From positions 1-34,804 of the forward strand of contig JAILPP010000031.1 of the NCBI GenBank assembly GCA_024699425.1: a stretch of DNA of 34,804 nucleotides, read 5' to 3'. Position 1 is the first letter of the stretch; every line of letters begins with the position of its first letter. Positions 17,358 through 26,865 of the stretch are shown here, one piece after another. This DNA is from Oscillospiraceae bacterium. GTDB lineage: Bacteria; Bacillota; Clostridia; Oscillospirales; Ruminococcaceae. The notes beneath the pieces were generated by a model. That model did no database searches, had not been told where the DNA came from, and was given only the letters and a program-made list of their open reading frames with translations. The translations under genes were made by a program, and so were the position numbers.

Positions 17358-18518
17358 ATGGCAAATAATGTGGATCTGGTTCTTGAACGCAATAAGCGGA
17401 AGCGCCTCCGTCGTTTTGTCAAGGTGGGCATCTTTGCTTTTTTCATTCTGATCGGTGTATTCATCTATAAAATGCGGGATGTCTGGTTTCCGCATCTGGA
17501 GGGCTTCGGCACACGCTATCAGAATAATGTCACAAGAAATGAAAACGCCGAGGCGGAGGGCGAGTTTGAACTGAATGTCTCCGGCGGTGTGGATTACCAT
17601 GCGGACTTTGTGAAAAACGACCTCTTTATCCTCTGTGATAAGTACCTTTATATTTACGGTTCTGACGGAATGCTCAGTGACAGCAGACAGCACGCCTACA
17701 GCAACGCCGTCATGAAAGCCTGCGGAACACGGGCATTGACCTATTCCAGCAGTGGCACGTCGTTCCGTCTCGACGGAACCAACGGAATGATCTACGAGGC
17801 ACAGACGGAAAAGCCGATCTTTTTCGGTGTTCTGTCAGAGGACGGCATGGCGGCGATCGTCACGGAAAGTGAGACGTATGCCTGTCATCTGAATGTCTTT
17901 GATGTTTCGGGAAAGCTGCTGTATTCGCGTGAATGTGTAGAGCGTCTTGCAGATGTCAGCTTCTGTGAAAACGGCTGTATCTTTGCGACGATCTCCGCAT
18001 CCGGCGGTGATCTCATGACAGCGCTGACCTATATCACGTTTGATAGCAATGATGTTGTGTGGGAGAGTTCACCGATCGAAACACTCTGCTATGAGCTGTA
18101 CGCAATGCCTGACGGCAGTGCCTATATCATCGGAGATGATATGGTCGCATACTATAGCAGTACGGGTGCGCTTGCCGGAAGCTATGACTACAATGCGGAG
18201 ATCGTGGATTTTGCCTGCGGAAATGAAAGGGTCGCTGTCATTCTGCAAAATGAACAGCGCCGCCGTTCTACGCTGCTGCTGTTTTCGGATCACAGCGCCG
18301 CACCGCAGACCGTTTCTCTGGACATCGCAGCCAAGAGCGTGATTCTCGACACCGAGACAGCGTATCTGCTTGGTGCAGGTCAGGTGCGTACCTATGCATT
18401 TTCAGGTGATCTGCTGGGTACATTGACGGTCAAAGATGCCTATGACCGCATTCTGAAATACGGCAAATATTTCTATCTGCTCGGTTATGATAAGATCAAC
18501 CGGGTACTGATTCAGTAA
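17358..18518 (+). CDS. DUF5711-like protein, N-terminal TM anchor with predicted beta-propeller-like ectodomain
   Basis: Basic N-terminus then one TM (VGIFAFFILIGVFIYKM), repeated β-strand-rich blades (LYIYGSDGMLSDSRQHAYSNAVMKACG…). Family assigned from memory of the architecture. Confidence 0.6.
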   Translation: MANNVDLVLERNKRKRLRRFVKVGIFAFFILIGVFIYKMRDVWFPHLEGFGTRYQNNVTRNENAEAEGEFELNVSGGVDYHADFVKNDLFILCDKYLYIYGSDGMLSDSRQHAYSNAVMKACGTRALTYSSSGTSFRLDGTNGMIYEAQTEKPIFFGVLSEDGMAAIVTESETYACHLNVFDVSGKLLYSRECVERLADVSFCENGCIFATISASGGDLMTALTYITFDSNDVVWESSPIETLCYELYAMPDGSAYIIGDDMVAYYSSTGALAGSYDYNAEIVDFACGNERVAVILQNEQRRRSTLLLFSDHSAAPQTVSLDIAAKSVILDTETAYLLGAGQVRTYAFSGDLLGTLTVKDAYDRILKYGKYFYLLGYDKINRVLIQ

Positions 18519-18531
18519 CGGGGGCGGCGCT

Positions 18532-19434
18532 ATGGGTACACAATTCTGGTGGTTTTATGATGTGCTGACAGTCGTCCTGCTGTTCGGCATCGGCTACGCC
18601 GTCATCGCCAAGGGCTTTAACAAAGTGGTGTTTCAGCTTGCGGCGTTTGCGGTCGCCGTTGTGGTCGGTGTTACGGGTGCAAATCTCACAGCCCCGAAAG
18701 TCTATGAGGAACTGCTCCGGGAGAAGATACTGGAAACTGTCCGGCTCTCCTTTTCCGATGAGACATTCAACATTTATCAGCGAGTTTCCGAGAGTTATGC
18801 ACTTTCGGCAGATGCGGAGGAGAAAAATCTGAGTGCAGAGGAACTGCACAAAAAATTCCTCGCCGTCAAAAATCAGGAAACGCCTGTATTTGAAGAATGG
18901 TATGCCAAAGTCATCTGCGATGCACTCGAACAGCGGGCGAATGAAGCCGAAAGACTACACTACATCAGCGGAGAACAGACAACACTTTCCGCAAGAATGC
19001 AGGCATTGCCGTCAGGCAATCTGCGCGATCTGCTGCTTTGCTTTGAAGAGGACAGCAACAAGGATCTGGTAGAGCAGATAGAGATATGCATTGAACCGGT
19101 CTATGATGCCAATTACACACAGCTTGTGCGGCTTTCGCTGTTTCTGGTCATTGAGCTTGTGATACTGATTATCTGCTGTATCATTGCCATGATGATGAGC
19201 CATGTCGATCAGGAAATGCATCTGCGGCGGGGTGACCATCTGCTTGCAGTTCCTGTGGCACTGGTAGAGATTGCCTCTTTGCTGTTTGTGATCTGTGTCA
19301 TTGTAAGACTGATCGCACAACTGACAGATAACGAGATGCTGCTTTTCAATCAGCAGACCATTGACGAAACGATGCTATTCAAACATATCTATCATGTGCA
19401 GGATTTCCTGTTCGGAATCCGTACGGCACAGTGA
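18532..19434 (+). CDS. CvpA-like integral membrane protein
   Basis: N-terminal WFYDVLTVVLLFGIGYAVIAKGFNKVVFQLAAFAVAVVVG resembles CvpA/colicin V production family; C-terminal TM segments. Confidence 0.5.
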   Translation: MGTQFWWFYDVLTVVLLFGIGYAVIAKGFNKVVFQLAAFAVAVVVGVTGANLTAPKVYEELLREKILETVRLSFSDETFNIYQRVSESYALSADAEEKNLSAEELHKKFLAVKNQETPVFEEWYAKVICDALEQRANEAERLHYISGEQTTLSARMQALPSGNLRDLLLCFEEDSNKDLVEQIEICIEPVYDANYTQLVRLSLFLVIELVILIICCIIAMMMSHVDQEMHLRRGDHLLAVPVALVEIASLLFVICVIVRLIAQLTDNEMLLFNQQTIDETMLFKHIYHVQDFLFGIRTAQ

Positions 19435-19464
19435 AACTCTATACAGAAAGGATGATTCCACCCA

Positions 19465-21801
19465 ATGTTACTTTGCAGCAAGTGCAAAAAGCGTCCTGCG
19501 ATCATTTTTGTATCCGGGATGCAGGGAGGCGAAAAGCGCAACGAGGGCTACTGTCTTGTCTGCGCTAAGGCGTTGAATATCCCGCAGATTTCGGAGTATC
19601 TCCAGAGAAACAACATCAGCGAGGACGATCTGGAGAAAATGTCGGATGAGATGATGAACATGATGCACGAAACAGGACTGGATGCACTCACCGATGAGGA
19701 TGCAGATGCAAGCGAAGTCCTGAACGGCACGATTGATGCCATGCCGAATTTCCTGCGCGGACTGTTCGGCGGCGGCAGTTCTTCTTCATCGTCGGGTGGT
19801 TCGGGTTCCGATCATCCGTCAGGCGGCAAAGAGAAACGCACACCCAGAGAGAAAACTGAAAAACGCAGACGGCGTGAAGATCCGGAGTATAAATTTCTGG
19901 ATAACTACTGCACGAACCTGTCAAAGCGTGCCGAAAACAACGAGCTTGACCGCATTATCGGGCGTGACCGTGAGATTGCCCGTGCCATGCAGATTCTGTC
20001 CCGCCGTACCAAGAATAACCCCTGCCTGATCGGTGAACCCGGTGTCGGCAAGACTGCCATTGCAGAGGGTCTGGCACAGCATATCGCAGCGGGCGATGCC
20101 CCGTTCCATCTGCTGGATAAGAAAATCTACCTGCTTGACCTGACGGCACTGGTCGCCGGAACACAGTTCCGCGGACAGTTTGAGAGCCGTGTCAAGGGAC
20201 TGATCGCTGACGTGGTGAAGGCAGGCAATGTCATTCTGTTCATCGACGAGGTACACAATCTGGTAGGTGCGGGGGATTCCGAAGGTTCTATGAATGCCGC
20301 CAATATCCTCAAACCCGCCCTTTCCAGAGGAGAGATTCAGGTCATCGGCGCAACGACATTCAAGGAGTACCGCAAATATATTGAAAAGGATTCCGCACTG
20401 GAGCGCCGTTTCCAGCCCGTGACCGTCGTAGAACCGACCGTGGAGGAAACTGCGGAAGTCCTCAAGGGAATCCGTGAGTATTACGAGAGCTATCATCGTG
20501 TGAAGATCAATGATACGATTCTGCGCCTCTGTGCGGTGCTTTCGGAGCGTTATATCACGAGCCGTTTCCTGCCGGATAAGGCGATCGACCTGCTGGACGA
20601 AAGCTGTGCCTACCGTGCGATTCGTGCCCCTGAGCTGACGGAGCTGGATAAAGTTTCCGCAGAACTGGAGAAGGAAAATCAGAAACTGACGGAGCTGAGC
20701 GACGAGTCCACACCGGATTACGAAAAAATCGCCGAGGTGAAATCTGCGGTCTATCGTCTGAACGTGCAGCGGGACGAGTTGCAGGAAAAGTGTGAAAACA
20801 TCGAGGTGGCAGAGCGTGATCTGGCAGCCGTGATCGAGCTTTGGACGGGAATCCCTGCCAACAAGATCGCAGAAACGGAAATGACCCGCATGAAGAACCT
20901 TTCCGAACGTCTCCGCAAACGGGTCATCGGACAGGATGAGGCAGTCGATGCGCTGGCGAAAGCCATCAAGCGCACGAGAGTGCAGCTTTCCGAGCGAATC
21001 CGTCCGGCATCGTTTATTTTTGTCGGGCCTACCGGCGTGGGAAAGACGGAGCTTGTCAAAGTGCTGGCATCGGAGCTGTTCGATGCGGCTGACCCGCTGA
21101 TTCGTCTGGATATGACGGAATTTATGGAAAAGCACAGTGTGGCACGTCTGATCGGTTCGCCTCCCGGCTATGTCGGCTATGACGAGGCAGGACAGCTCAC
21201 CGAAAAGGTGCGCCGCAAGCCGTATTCGGTCATTCTGTTTGATGAGATCGAAAAAGCCCATCCGGACGTGATGAACATTCTGATGCAGATTCTGGACGAG
21301 GGACAGATCGAGGACGCACAGGGACGGACAGTTTCCTTTGCACATACGGTCATCTGCATGACTTCCAATGCAGGTTCTACGGATAAATCGGTAGGTGTCG
21401 GGTTCAACAAGACCATTGAGGACATCAGCCGTGAAAAGGCAATGAAGGCACTGCGGGAATTTCTGCGCCCCGAATTTATCAGCCGTATTGATGATATTAT
21501 CGTATTCCACCCGCTGACAGAGGAGAATTACGCCGACATTGCGGGATTGATGCTGAATGAAATGCGTGTTCCGCTGGCAGAGAAGGGAATCGGACTGGAA
21601 TTTGACCGAAGCGCACTTCAGGCGATCGCTGCCGAAGCGTTTGGCAAGAAATACGGCGCACGCGAGATCCGCCATGTGATCCGTGACCGCATCGAAGACA
21701 TCATTGCATTTGAGATCATCGACAAGAGTGCAAAACTGGAACGCATTTCTGTCACAGCCGAGGACAACGTGGTCAGAACGACATTTGATTACCAAAAATA
21801 A
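19465..21801 (+). CDS. Clp-family AAA+ unfoldase with N-terminal zinc-binding CxxC motifs (ClpE/ClpC-like)
   Basis: CSKC…CLVC N-terminus, Gly/Ser linker, D1 GEPGVGKT and D2 GPTGVGKT Walker [65 protein letters not shown] loop (SVGVGFNK). Confidence 0.92.
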   Translation: MLLCSKCKKRPAIIFVSGMQGGEKRNEGYCLVCAKALNIPQISEYLQRNNISEDDLEKMSDEMMNMMHETGLDALTDEDADASEVLNGTIDAMPNFLRGLFGGGSSSSSSGGSGSDHPSGGKEKRTPREKTEKRRRREDPEYKFLDNYCTNLSKRAENNELDRIIGRDREIARAMQILSRRTKNNPCLIGEPGVGKTAIAEGLAQHIAAGDAPFHLLDKKIYLLDLTALVAGTQFRGQFESRVKGLIADVVKAGNVILFIDEVHNLVGAGDSEGSMNAANILKPALSRGEIQVIGATTFKEYRKYIEKDSALERRFQPVTVVEPTVEETAEVLKGIREYYESYHRVKINDTILRLCAVLSERYITSRFLPDKAIDLLDESCAYRAIRAPELTELDKVSAELEKENQKLTELSDESTPDYEKIAEVKSAVYRLNVQRDELQEKCENIEVAERDLAAVIELWTGIPANKIAETEMTRMKNLSERLRKRVIGQDEAVDALAKAIKRTRVQLSERIRPASFIFVGPTGVGKTELVKVLASELFDAADPLIRLDMTEFMEKHSVARLIGSPPGYVGYDEAGQLTEKVRRKPYSVILFDEIEKAHPDVMNILMQILDEGQIEDAQGRTVSFAHTVICMTSNAGSTDKSVGVGFNKTIEDISREKAMKALREFLRPEFISRIDDIIVFHPLTEENYADIAGLMLNEMRVPLAEKGIGLEFDRSALQAIAAEAFGKKYGAREIRHVIRDRIEDIIAFEIIDKSAKLERISVTAEDNVVRTTFDYQK

Positions 21802-21846
21802 CACATCGGAACAAATGCGTAAACGGGACGGAAAGAGGCAGATGCT

Positions 21847-22764
21847 TTGAAAGAGAAGATACGGATATTCTGGGAAGAATATCGCAAACCGCTGATTAGT
21901 ATGTGTCTGCTGCTGCTTCTGGTGCCGCTGACGACATTTCTGGTGTCTTTGTACGTTGTGCGCAGCAGTTTTTCAGCGGCATCGGTTTCCACTGACACGG
22001 CAGAGATCACCGCAGCGGCGGGGCTGACTGCGGAAACCGTATCGGAAACTGTCCCGTCGGAAACGCTCCCGATGACAACCGCATCGCCCGAAACTGCCCC
22101 GCCTTCTCCGCCTGCAAGCGCCATGATCGAAACCGTGCCGTTCTACTCGCAGCACTCGCTGCTGCCGACAGGCTGCGAGCTGGTCAGTGCGAAGATGGTA
22201 CTGGAATACTATACCGGCAAAGCGGTGGAGATCCACGAGATCACAAGCCATGTCCGTTCGCAGTATCCGGGCATGGTGGACGGGTACTGCTGTGCGCCGC
22301 ATCCGTCGGAAGCGTTTATCGGTAATCCGTGGGATCCGACGAGTTTTGGGTGTTTTGCGCCTGTGATCTGCGATATGCTCAACGAACTGCTTCCGACAGG
22401 ATACACAGCCGAGGATACGACAGACACACCGCTTGCGGAGCTTGCGGAAGCCAATATTCCTGAGGGCAGACCGATTCTGGTCTGGGCAACGATCTGTATG
22501 CTGCCCACTTATCCGAATAAGGGCTGGTATCTGACAGATGATTCGGGCAAGCCGACAGGGGAGTGGTATGACTGGCTTGCCAATGAGCATTGTCTTGTCA
22601 TGATCGGCTATGATGCGGAGTATTATTATTTCAACGATCCTTATGCATGGGGAATCGGCACGAAATACAGCCGTTCCCTCGTGGAGCAGCGCTGGGAAGA
22701 AATGGGAAAGTACAGCGTAGTTGTCCATGAGAATACATCAGAAAATAAGACCCGCAGTTCCTGA
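21847..22764 (+). CDS. membrane-anchored/secreted C39-like (papain-fold) cysteine peptidase domain protein
   Basis: N-terminal TM, Thr/Ser/Pro-rich linker, TVPFYSQHSLLPTGCELVSAKMVLEYY with Cys, NEHCLVMIGYD with His, FNDP; TTG start. Confidence 0.8.
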   Translation: MKEKIRIFWEEYRKPLISMCLLLLLVPLTTFLVSLYVVRSSFSAASVSTDTAEITAAAGLTAETVSETVPSETLPMTTASPETAPPSPPASAMIETVPFYSQHSLLPTGCELVSAKMVLEYYTGKAVEIHEITSHVRSQYPGMVDGYCCAPHPSEAFIGNPWDPTSFGCFAPVICDMLNELLPTGYTAEDTTDTPLAELAEANIPEGRPILVWATICMLPTYPNKGWYLTDDSGKPTGEWYDWLANEHCLVMIGYDAEYYYFNDPYAWGIGTKYSRSLVEQRWEEMGKYSVVVHENTSENKTRSS

Positions 22765-22773
22765 CTGCGGGTC
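22749..22773. terminator. Intrinsic terminator overlapping the C39-peptidase stop codon
   Basis: GACCCGCAGT-TCCTG-ACTGCGGGTC; the T-rich tract is better on the minus strand (TTATTTTCT), serving the convergent degV-like gene. Confidence 0.65.
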
Positions 22774-22806
22774 ACTTGCCGTTCATGCGAATTGATCGTT
22801 GCCTGA

Positions 22807-23676
22807 TTATGCGTTTTCATCCTGACGAATGCAGAATCCTGCAACGGTATCAGGTCCTGCGTGGGCACCGAGTACCGGTCCGATCTCCAGAATACCGACT
22901 TCACGGATACCGTACTTGCGGCGCAGAATGTCACGGACAAAAGCCGCATCTTCGGCAGCGTTGCAATGTCCGATCCAGACAGCCGTACCGGATGCCGCTT
23001 CACTGCCGATCTCGTCAGCGAGTGTGCGCAGGGCAGTCTTTCTTCCCCGAACCTTGCTGTAAGATTCGATCCTGCCGTCCGCTGTCGCGTGCAGCATGGG
23101 CATGATCTGGAGCATCGTCCCGAACACAGCCGCACTGCCGCTGATTCTTCCGCCCCGTTTGAGGAACATCAGGTCACCGACGATGAACCTTGAACTGATG
23201 CGGCAGCGCAGTTGCTCTCCCAGTTCCAGCACAGTTTCAAGGTCTTTTCCGCTTTCACGGGCAGCCGTCAGTTCCCGCAGCAGAATGCCGAGTCCATGAG
23301 AACCGTTGAAGCTGTCCAGAACTCTGACGTGTTTCCCCGGAAATTCCGCTTCCAGTTCACCGGCAGCAAGGCGCATGACGTTGAACATCCCCGACAACTG
23401 CGAAGAAAGACCTGTATACAGCAGATCATATCCGCCCGTGAGCAAAGAGCGCAGGATGTCCTTGCAGTCCTCGATACTCGGCGCACTGGTGTGGACGGTT
23501 GTCCCGCTGCGAAGCAGGGTGTAGAAATCTCCGAGTCCGGAAATATTGCCGGGGAAGGGACGGGGTGCGGCAGAGGCAAGACTGAAATACAGCGGGATCA
23601 CGGCGATATGATGCTCCTTGCACCATTCTGCGGGAAGATCACAAGACCCATCGGTCACGATACGGAATTGTTGCAT
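22807..23676 (-). CDS. DegV family protein (fatty-acid-binding)
   Basis: RIVTDGSCDLPAEWCKEHHIAVIPL, TSAPSIEDCKDILRSLL, GLSSQLSGMFN, VLDSFNGSHGLGILL. Start set at MQQF because GGAGTG lies 7 nt upstream; ORF track extends to 23685. Confidence 0.9.
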   Translation of the reverse strand: MQQFRIVTDGSCDLPAEWCKEHHIAVIPLYFSLASAAPRPFPGNISGLGDFYTLLRSGTTVHTSAPSIEDCKDILRSLLTGGYDLLYTGLSSQLSGMFNVMRLAAGELEAEFPGKHVRVLDSFNGSHGLGILLRELTAARESGKDLETVLELGEQLRCRISSRFIVGDLMFLKRGGRISGSAAVFGTMLQIMPMLHATADGRIESYSKVRGRKTALRTLADEIGSEAASGTAVWIGHCNAAEDAAFVRDILRRKYGIREVGILEIGPVLGAHAGPDTVAGFCIRQDENA

Positions 23677-23714
23677 ACAAATCACTCCTTCACATCAATC
23701 TGGTATCTAATACT

Positions 23715-23743
23715 ATATTACATCATTTCTTTGATTTTGTCAA
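23715..23743 (-). promoter_or_regulatory. sigmaA-type promoter for the degV-like gene
   Basis: Minus strand TTGACA - 17 nt - TAATAT. Confidence 0.65.
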
Positions 23744-23815
23744 GTGGTTTTATAAAATTAAACCGTATCTGTGCAAAAAAACACCTGTCAATGTCATACG
23801 GATGCTGTCCCTTCC

Positions 23816-23844
23816 TTGACAAGCATACAGAATCATGCTATAAT
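23816..23844 (+). promoter_or_regulatory. sigmaA-type promoter (extended -10)
   Basis: TTGACA - 17 nt with TGC before TATAAT. Confidence 0.8.
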
Positions 23845-23898
23845 ATAATAATGTAGGAGCCATTATCCGCTGTCGCCGGACGGGAGCGAGGGAGAAAG

Positions 23899-25458
23899 AT
23901 GAACCAGAATATCAAGAAATTTTTAACAGAATGGTCAGAAGTTCTGTACCGCTGCGGATTTGTTCTGATGCTGTGTATGTCATGCGCAGGTCTGCTGTTT
24001 CAGATCATACGGGGATACCATAATATGGAAAACGCATGGTCTTTCGATATCGGAATGGACGTAATTGCACTTGGTGTCAGTGTGATTATCTTTTATAGCT
24101 GCGGAAGGGCGAAGGGGTACGATTTCGGACAGACAGGCTCGTTTTCCATGTTTGCCGTGCTTGTGATCTCCAATTCGTTCGGACTGTTTCTGGACGAATG
24201 CTGCTGGATCGTGCAGGGGATTCCTGAATTTGCATTGGCAAATCGCATTGCCAATGCGCTGCTTTATGCCAACAATTATACAAAAATGTGCCTGTTCTGG
24301 CAGTACGCAGGCAAAGCGCTGCATATGCGCATAAAAGTTATCAATGTCACAAAAACGTTTCTGGTGTACCTGTACCCGGTCTCGCTTGTGCTGAGTTTGT
24401 CCAATCTGTTTGTGCCGCTGTTTTTCTCTGTGGATGACGGCGGGGTGTATCAGAGGGGAACGTTCTTTCTGTTGAGTATGATTTTTCCGGCAATTATTCT
24501 GCCGCCGCTTCTGGCGGGCATCATCACAGCCGATTCGGGTCCGAAGGAAAAAATGATCATCGGCTCTTTTGTATTGCTTCCTGTTGCGACTGAGGTTGTT
24601 TCCGTGCTGCATTTCGGCGTATCGACACAGCAGGCGGCATCACTTTTGTCGATCGTGCTGATCTACTGTGTGATCGTATCGGAGTACGATAAGAAAATGA
24701 AAGCCACGCAGACCGAATTGAATATGGCTGCACAGATTCAGGCAGGAATGATGCCGCACACGTTCCCGCCGTTCCCCGAAAGAGAGGAGTTTGACATCTT
24801 CGCTTCCATGGAACCGGCGAAGGATGTCGGCGGTGATTTTTACGACTTCTTCATGATCGACGAAGACCACCTCTGTGTAGTCATGGCGGACGTATCGGGC
24901 AAGGGTATCCCGGCATCGCTGTTCATGATGGCATCGAAGATCATTCTGCAAAGCTGTGCCATGCTTGGCAGATCGCCTGCGGAGATCCTCAACAAGACCA
25001 ATCAGGCGATTTGTTCCAATAACCCGAAGCGTATGTTCATCACGGTCTGGTTAGGAATACTGGAACTGTCCACGGGCAAGATGACTGCCTCAAATGCCGG
25101 ACATGAGTACCCTGCGCTCATGCATCCGGGAGGGAAGTTTGAGAAGTTCAAGGATAAGCACGGATTTGTTGTCGGCGGCAGTATCAGGAGCAGATATACC
25201 GAGTATGAGATACAGCTCCAACCGGGTACGAAATTATTTGTATATACGGACGGCGTGCCGGAGGCAGCCAATGAAAAGGGGGAAATGTTCGGAATGGAAC
25301 GTATGCTGACGGCGCTGAACATCCGCCCCGATGACGAACCAAAGGCAGTTTTGCATCATGTGCGGCAGTCTGTCCGAGATTTCGTGATGGATGCCGAGCA
25401 GTTTGACGATCTGACCATGCTGTGCCTTGAATATAAAGGAAGGCAAAAGACAGACTGA
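23899..25458 (+). CDS. SpoIIE/RsbU-type PP2C phosphatase with N-terminal multi-TM sensor region
   Basis: AAQIQAGMMPHTFPPFPEREEFDIFASMEPAKDVGGDFYDFFMIDEDHLCVVMADVSGKGIPASLFM…FDDLTMLCLEY; about 7 hydrophobic segments N-terminally. Confidence 0.9.
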   Translation: MNQNIKKFLTEWSEVLYRCGFVLMLCMSCAGLLFQIIRGYHNMENAWSFDIGMDVIALGVSVIIFYSCGRAKGYDFGQTGSFSMFAVLVISNSFGLFLDECCWIVQGIPEFALANRIANALLYANNYTKMCLFWQYAGKALHMRIKVINVTKTFLVYLYPVSLVLSLSNLFVPLFFSVDDGGVYQRGTFFLLSMIFPAIILPPLLAGIITADSGPKEKMIIGSFVLLPVATEVVSVLHFGVSTQQAASLLSIVLIYCVIVSEYDKKMKATQTELNMAAQIQAGMMPHTFPPFPEREEFDIFASMEPAKDVGGDFYDFFMIDEDHLCVVMADVSGKGIPASLFMMASKIILQSCAMLGRSPAEILNKTNQAICSNNPKRMFITVWLGILELSTGKMTASNAGHEYPALMHPGGKFEKFKDKHGFVVGGSIRSRYTEYEIQLQPGTKLFVYTDGVPEAANEKGEMFGMERMLTALNIRPDDEPKAVLHHVRQSVRDFVMDAEQFDDLTMLCLEYKGRQKTD

Positions 25459-25470
25459 CTTCATGGAAAA

Positions 25471-25628
25471 GACGGCGGGTTGGTATAGGGGGGCTACTCG
25501 CCCTCCACCCCCTCGGCATAAGCAGACAGCCAGCGAGGAATGAGCGCCGCTGGTCGCTTATACAGAGTAGGGCGATGACCGCCCTGCACCCGCAACGCTG
25601 TATATTTTGACAGTCAGCGCTCATTTAT
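25471..25628. repeat. Second copy (copy B) of the 8667-8807 intergenic element, left-truncated and carrying an extra hairpin arm
   Basis: Shares GGCGGG..GGTAT.GGGGGGCTACTCGCCC.CCA..CCCCTCGGC, AGGGCG.TGAC.GCCCTGCACCCGCA.CG and GTATATTTTGACAGTC.GCGCTCATTTAT with 8698-8808; contains the extra palindrome 25518-25561. Confidence 0.88.
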
Positions 25629-25658
25629 GGTTTATAGCAAACAGAAAGGAGATTTTCC

Positions 25659-26570
25659 ATGCCTACTCCGAGAGGAAAAATACTGCTGCAATATCTGATT
25701 CTTCTGGTCGGCAGCGTGATCGCTGCGTTTTCGCTTGCAAAGATTCTTGTTCCGAATGCGATCATGGACGGCGGAATGGTGGGTATTGCAATGATCGTCA
25801 GCCGTCTGACGGGATTGCCGCTGAGTATTCTGACCGTGGTTCTGAATGTGCCGCTGGTCGGGATCGGAAGTCAGAAACTCGAAAAGTCGTTTCTGTTCCG
25901 TTCTGCTGCGGCGATGGTAATGTTTTCCATTGCGCTCGACTTGTTCAGCGGGCCGCTGATGCAGGGGCTTGTCATCACGGAAGATAAACTGCTCGGAACT
26001 GTGTTCGGTGGCTTGCTGCTCGGCTTTGGTGTCGGGCTTGTCCTCTTAAGCGGTGGGTGTCTGGATGGTACAGAGGCGGCTGCCATTCTCATCAGCAAGA
26101 AAATGAGCGTTTCGGTCGGGCAGGTGGTGTTGTGCTGCAACGTTGTCATTTACCTCACGGCGGGACTTCTCTTCAATCTGGACAGTGCGCTGTATTCCAT
26201 GCTGACCTACATCGTGGTGTCCTATGTGGAGGACTTCGTGAACACCGGAATGCAGCAGGGCAAGGCAGTCATGATTATCACCGACCACGGCAAGGAGATC
26301 GCACAGAAGATCTATGATACACTCGGACGCACCGTGACGCTGATCGAGGGAAGCGGTCTGATCTCCGGTGAAAAGATCGTGCTGTACTGCGTTATTACAA
26401 GAATTGAGCTGACTTCCATGCGGAAGATCATCGAATCCGTGGATTATTCGGCATTTATGTCCGTTTCGGACGTGTCGGAGATCGTGGGGAAACACATCAA
26501 GAACAATAAGGGACTGAAAAAGAAAAAAAAGCTCCCTGCCCCCAAAAAAACAAAGCATAATGCGACCTGA
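25659..26570 (+). CDS. YitT family membrane protein (C-terminal DUF2179)
   Basis: FSLAKILVPNAIMDGGMVGIAMIVSRLTGLPLSILTVVLNVPL, LSGGCLDGTEAAAILISKK, C-terminal GKAVMIITDHGKEIAQKIYDTLGRTVTLIEGSG. Confidence 0.92.
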   Translation: MPTPRGKILLQYLILLVGSVIAAFSLAKILVPNAIMDGGMVGIAMIVSRLTGLPLSILTVVLNVPLVGIGSQKLEKSFLFRSAAAMVMFSIALDLFSGPLMQGLVITEDKLLGTVFGGLLLGFGVGLVLLSGGCLDGTEAAAILISKKMSVSVGQVVLCCNVVIYLTAGLLFNLDSALYSMLTYIVVSYVEDFVNTGMQQGKAVMIITDHGKEIAQKIYDTLGRTVTLIEGSGLISGEKIVLYCVITRIELTSMRKIIESVDYSAFMSVSDVSEIVGKHIKNNKGLKKKKKLPAPKKTKHNAT

Positions 26571-26676
26571 ACCGTGTGAACGGGCAATGAATCAATTTTC
26601 ATCAAATCGAACAGTTTTCATGTATCAGTTTTGATAATGTTGTACATGGGATAGACGGCTTTTCGAGGAAATCGGC

Positions 26677-26705
26677 TTGACAAAGCCATGTCAGAGTGGT
26701 ATAAT
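26677..26705 (+). promoter_or_regulatory. sigmaA-type promoter P1 upstream of the efflux operon
   Basis: TTGACA - 17 nt - TATAAT. Confidence 0.75.
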
Positions 26706-26794
26706 GTAAACATTGGAATGTAAATATATTTTACTTTCCTGTGATTTGTACCGCTTTTTGTCCCGATGCCGCCGCCTGTGCAGATCTGCGGCTC

Positions 26795-26823
26795 TTGACA
26801 AAGTTGTGGTTGTATGCTATAAT
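26795..26823 (+). promoter_or_regulatory. sigmaA-type promoter P2 upstream of the efflux operon
   Basis: TTGACA - 17 nt (TGC extended -10) - TATAAT. Confidence 0.8.
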
Positions 26824-26865
26824 GTTAACTGTACTACAACACATAATACATAAGGAGGTCGCATT

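Noticed and set aside
19921-21804. 627-aa minus-strand ORF opposite the Clp gene
   Set aside because: Entirely antisense to a clearly conserved AAA+ CDS; composition is what codon bias of the sense gene produces. No recognisable domain, and no RBS or promoter was identified.
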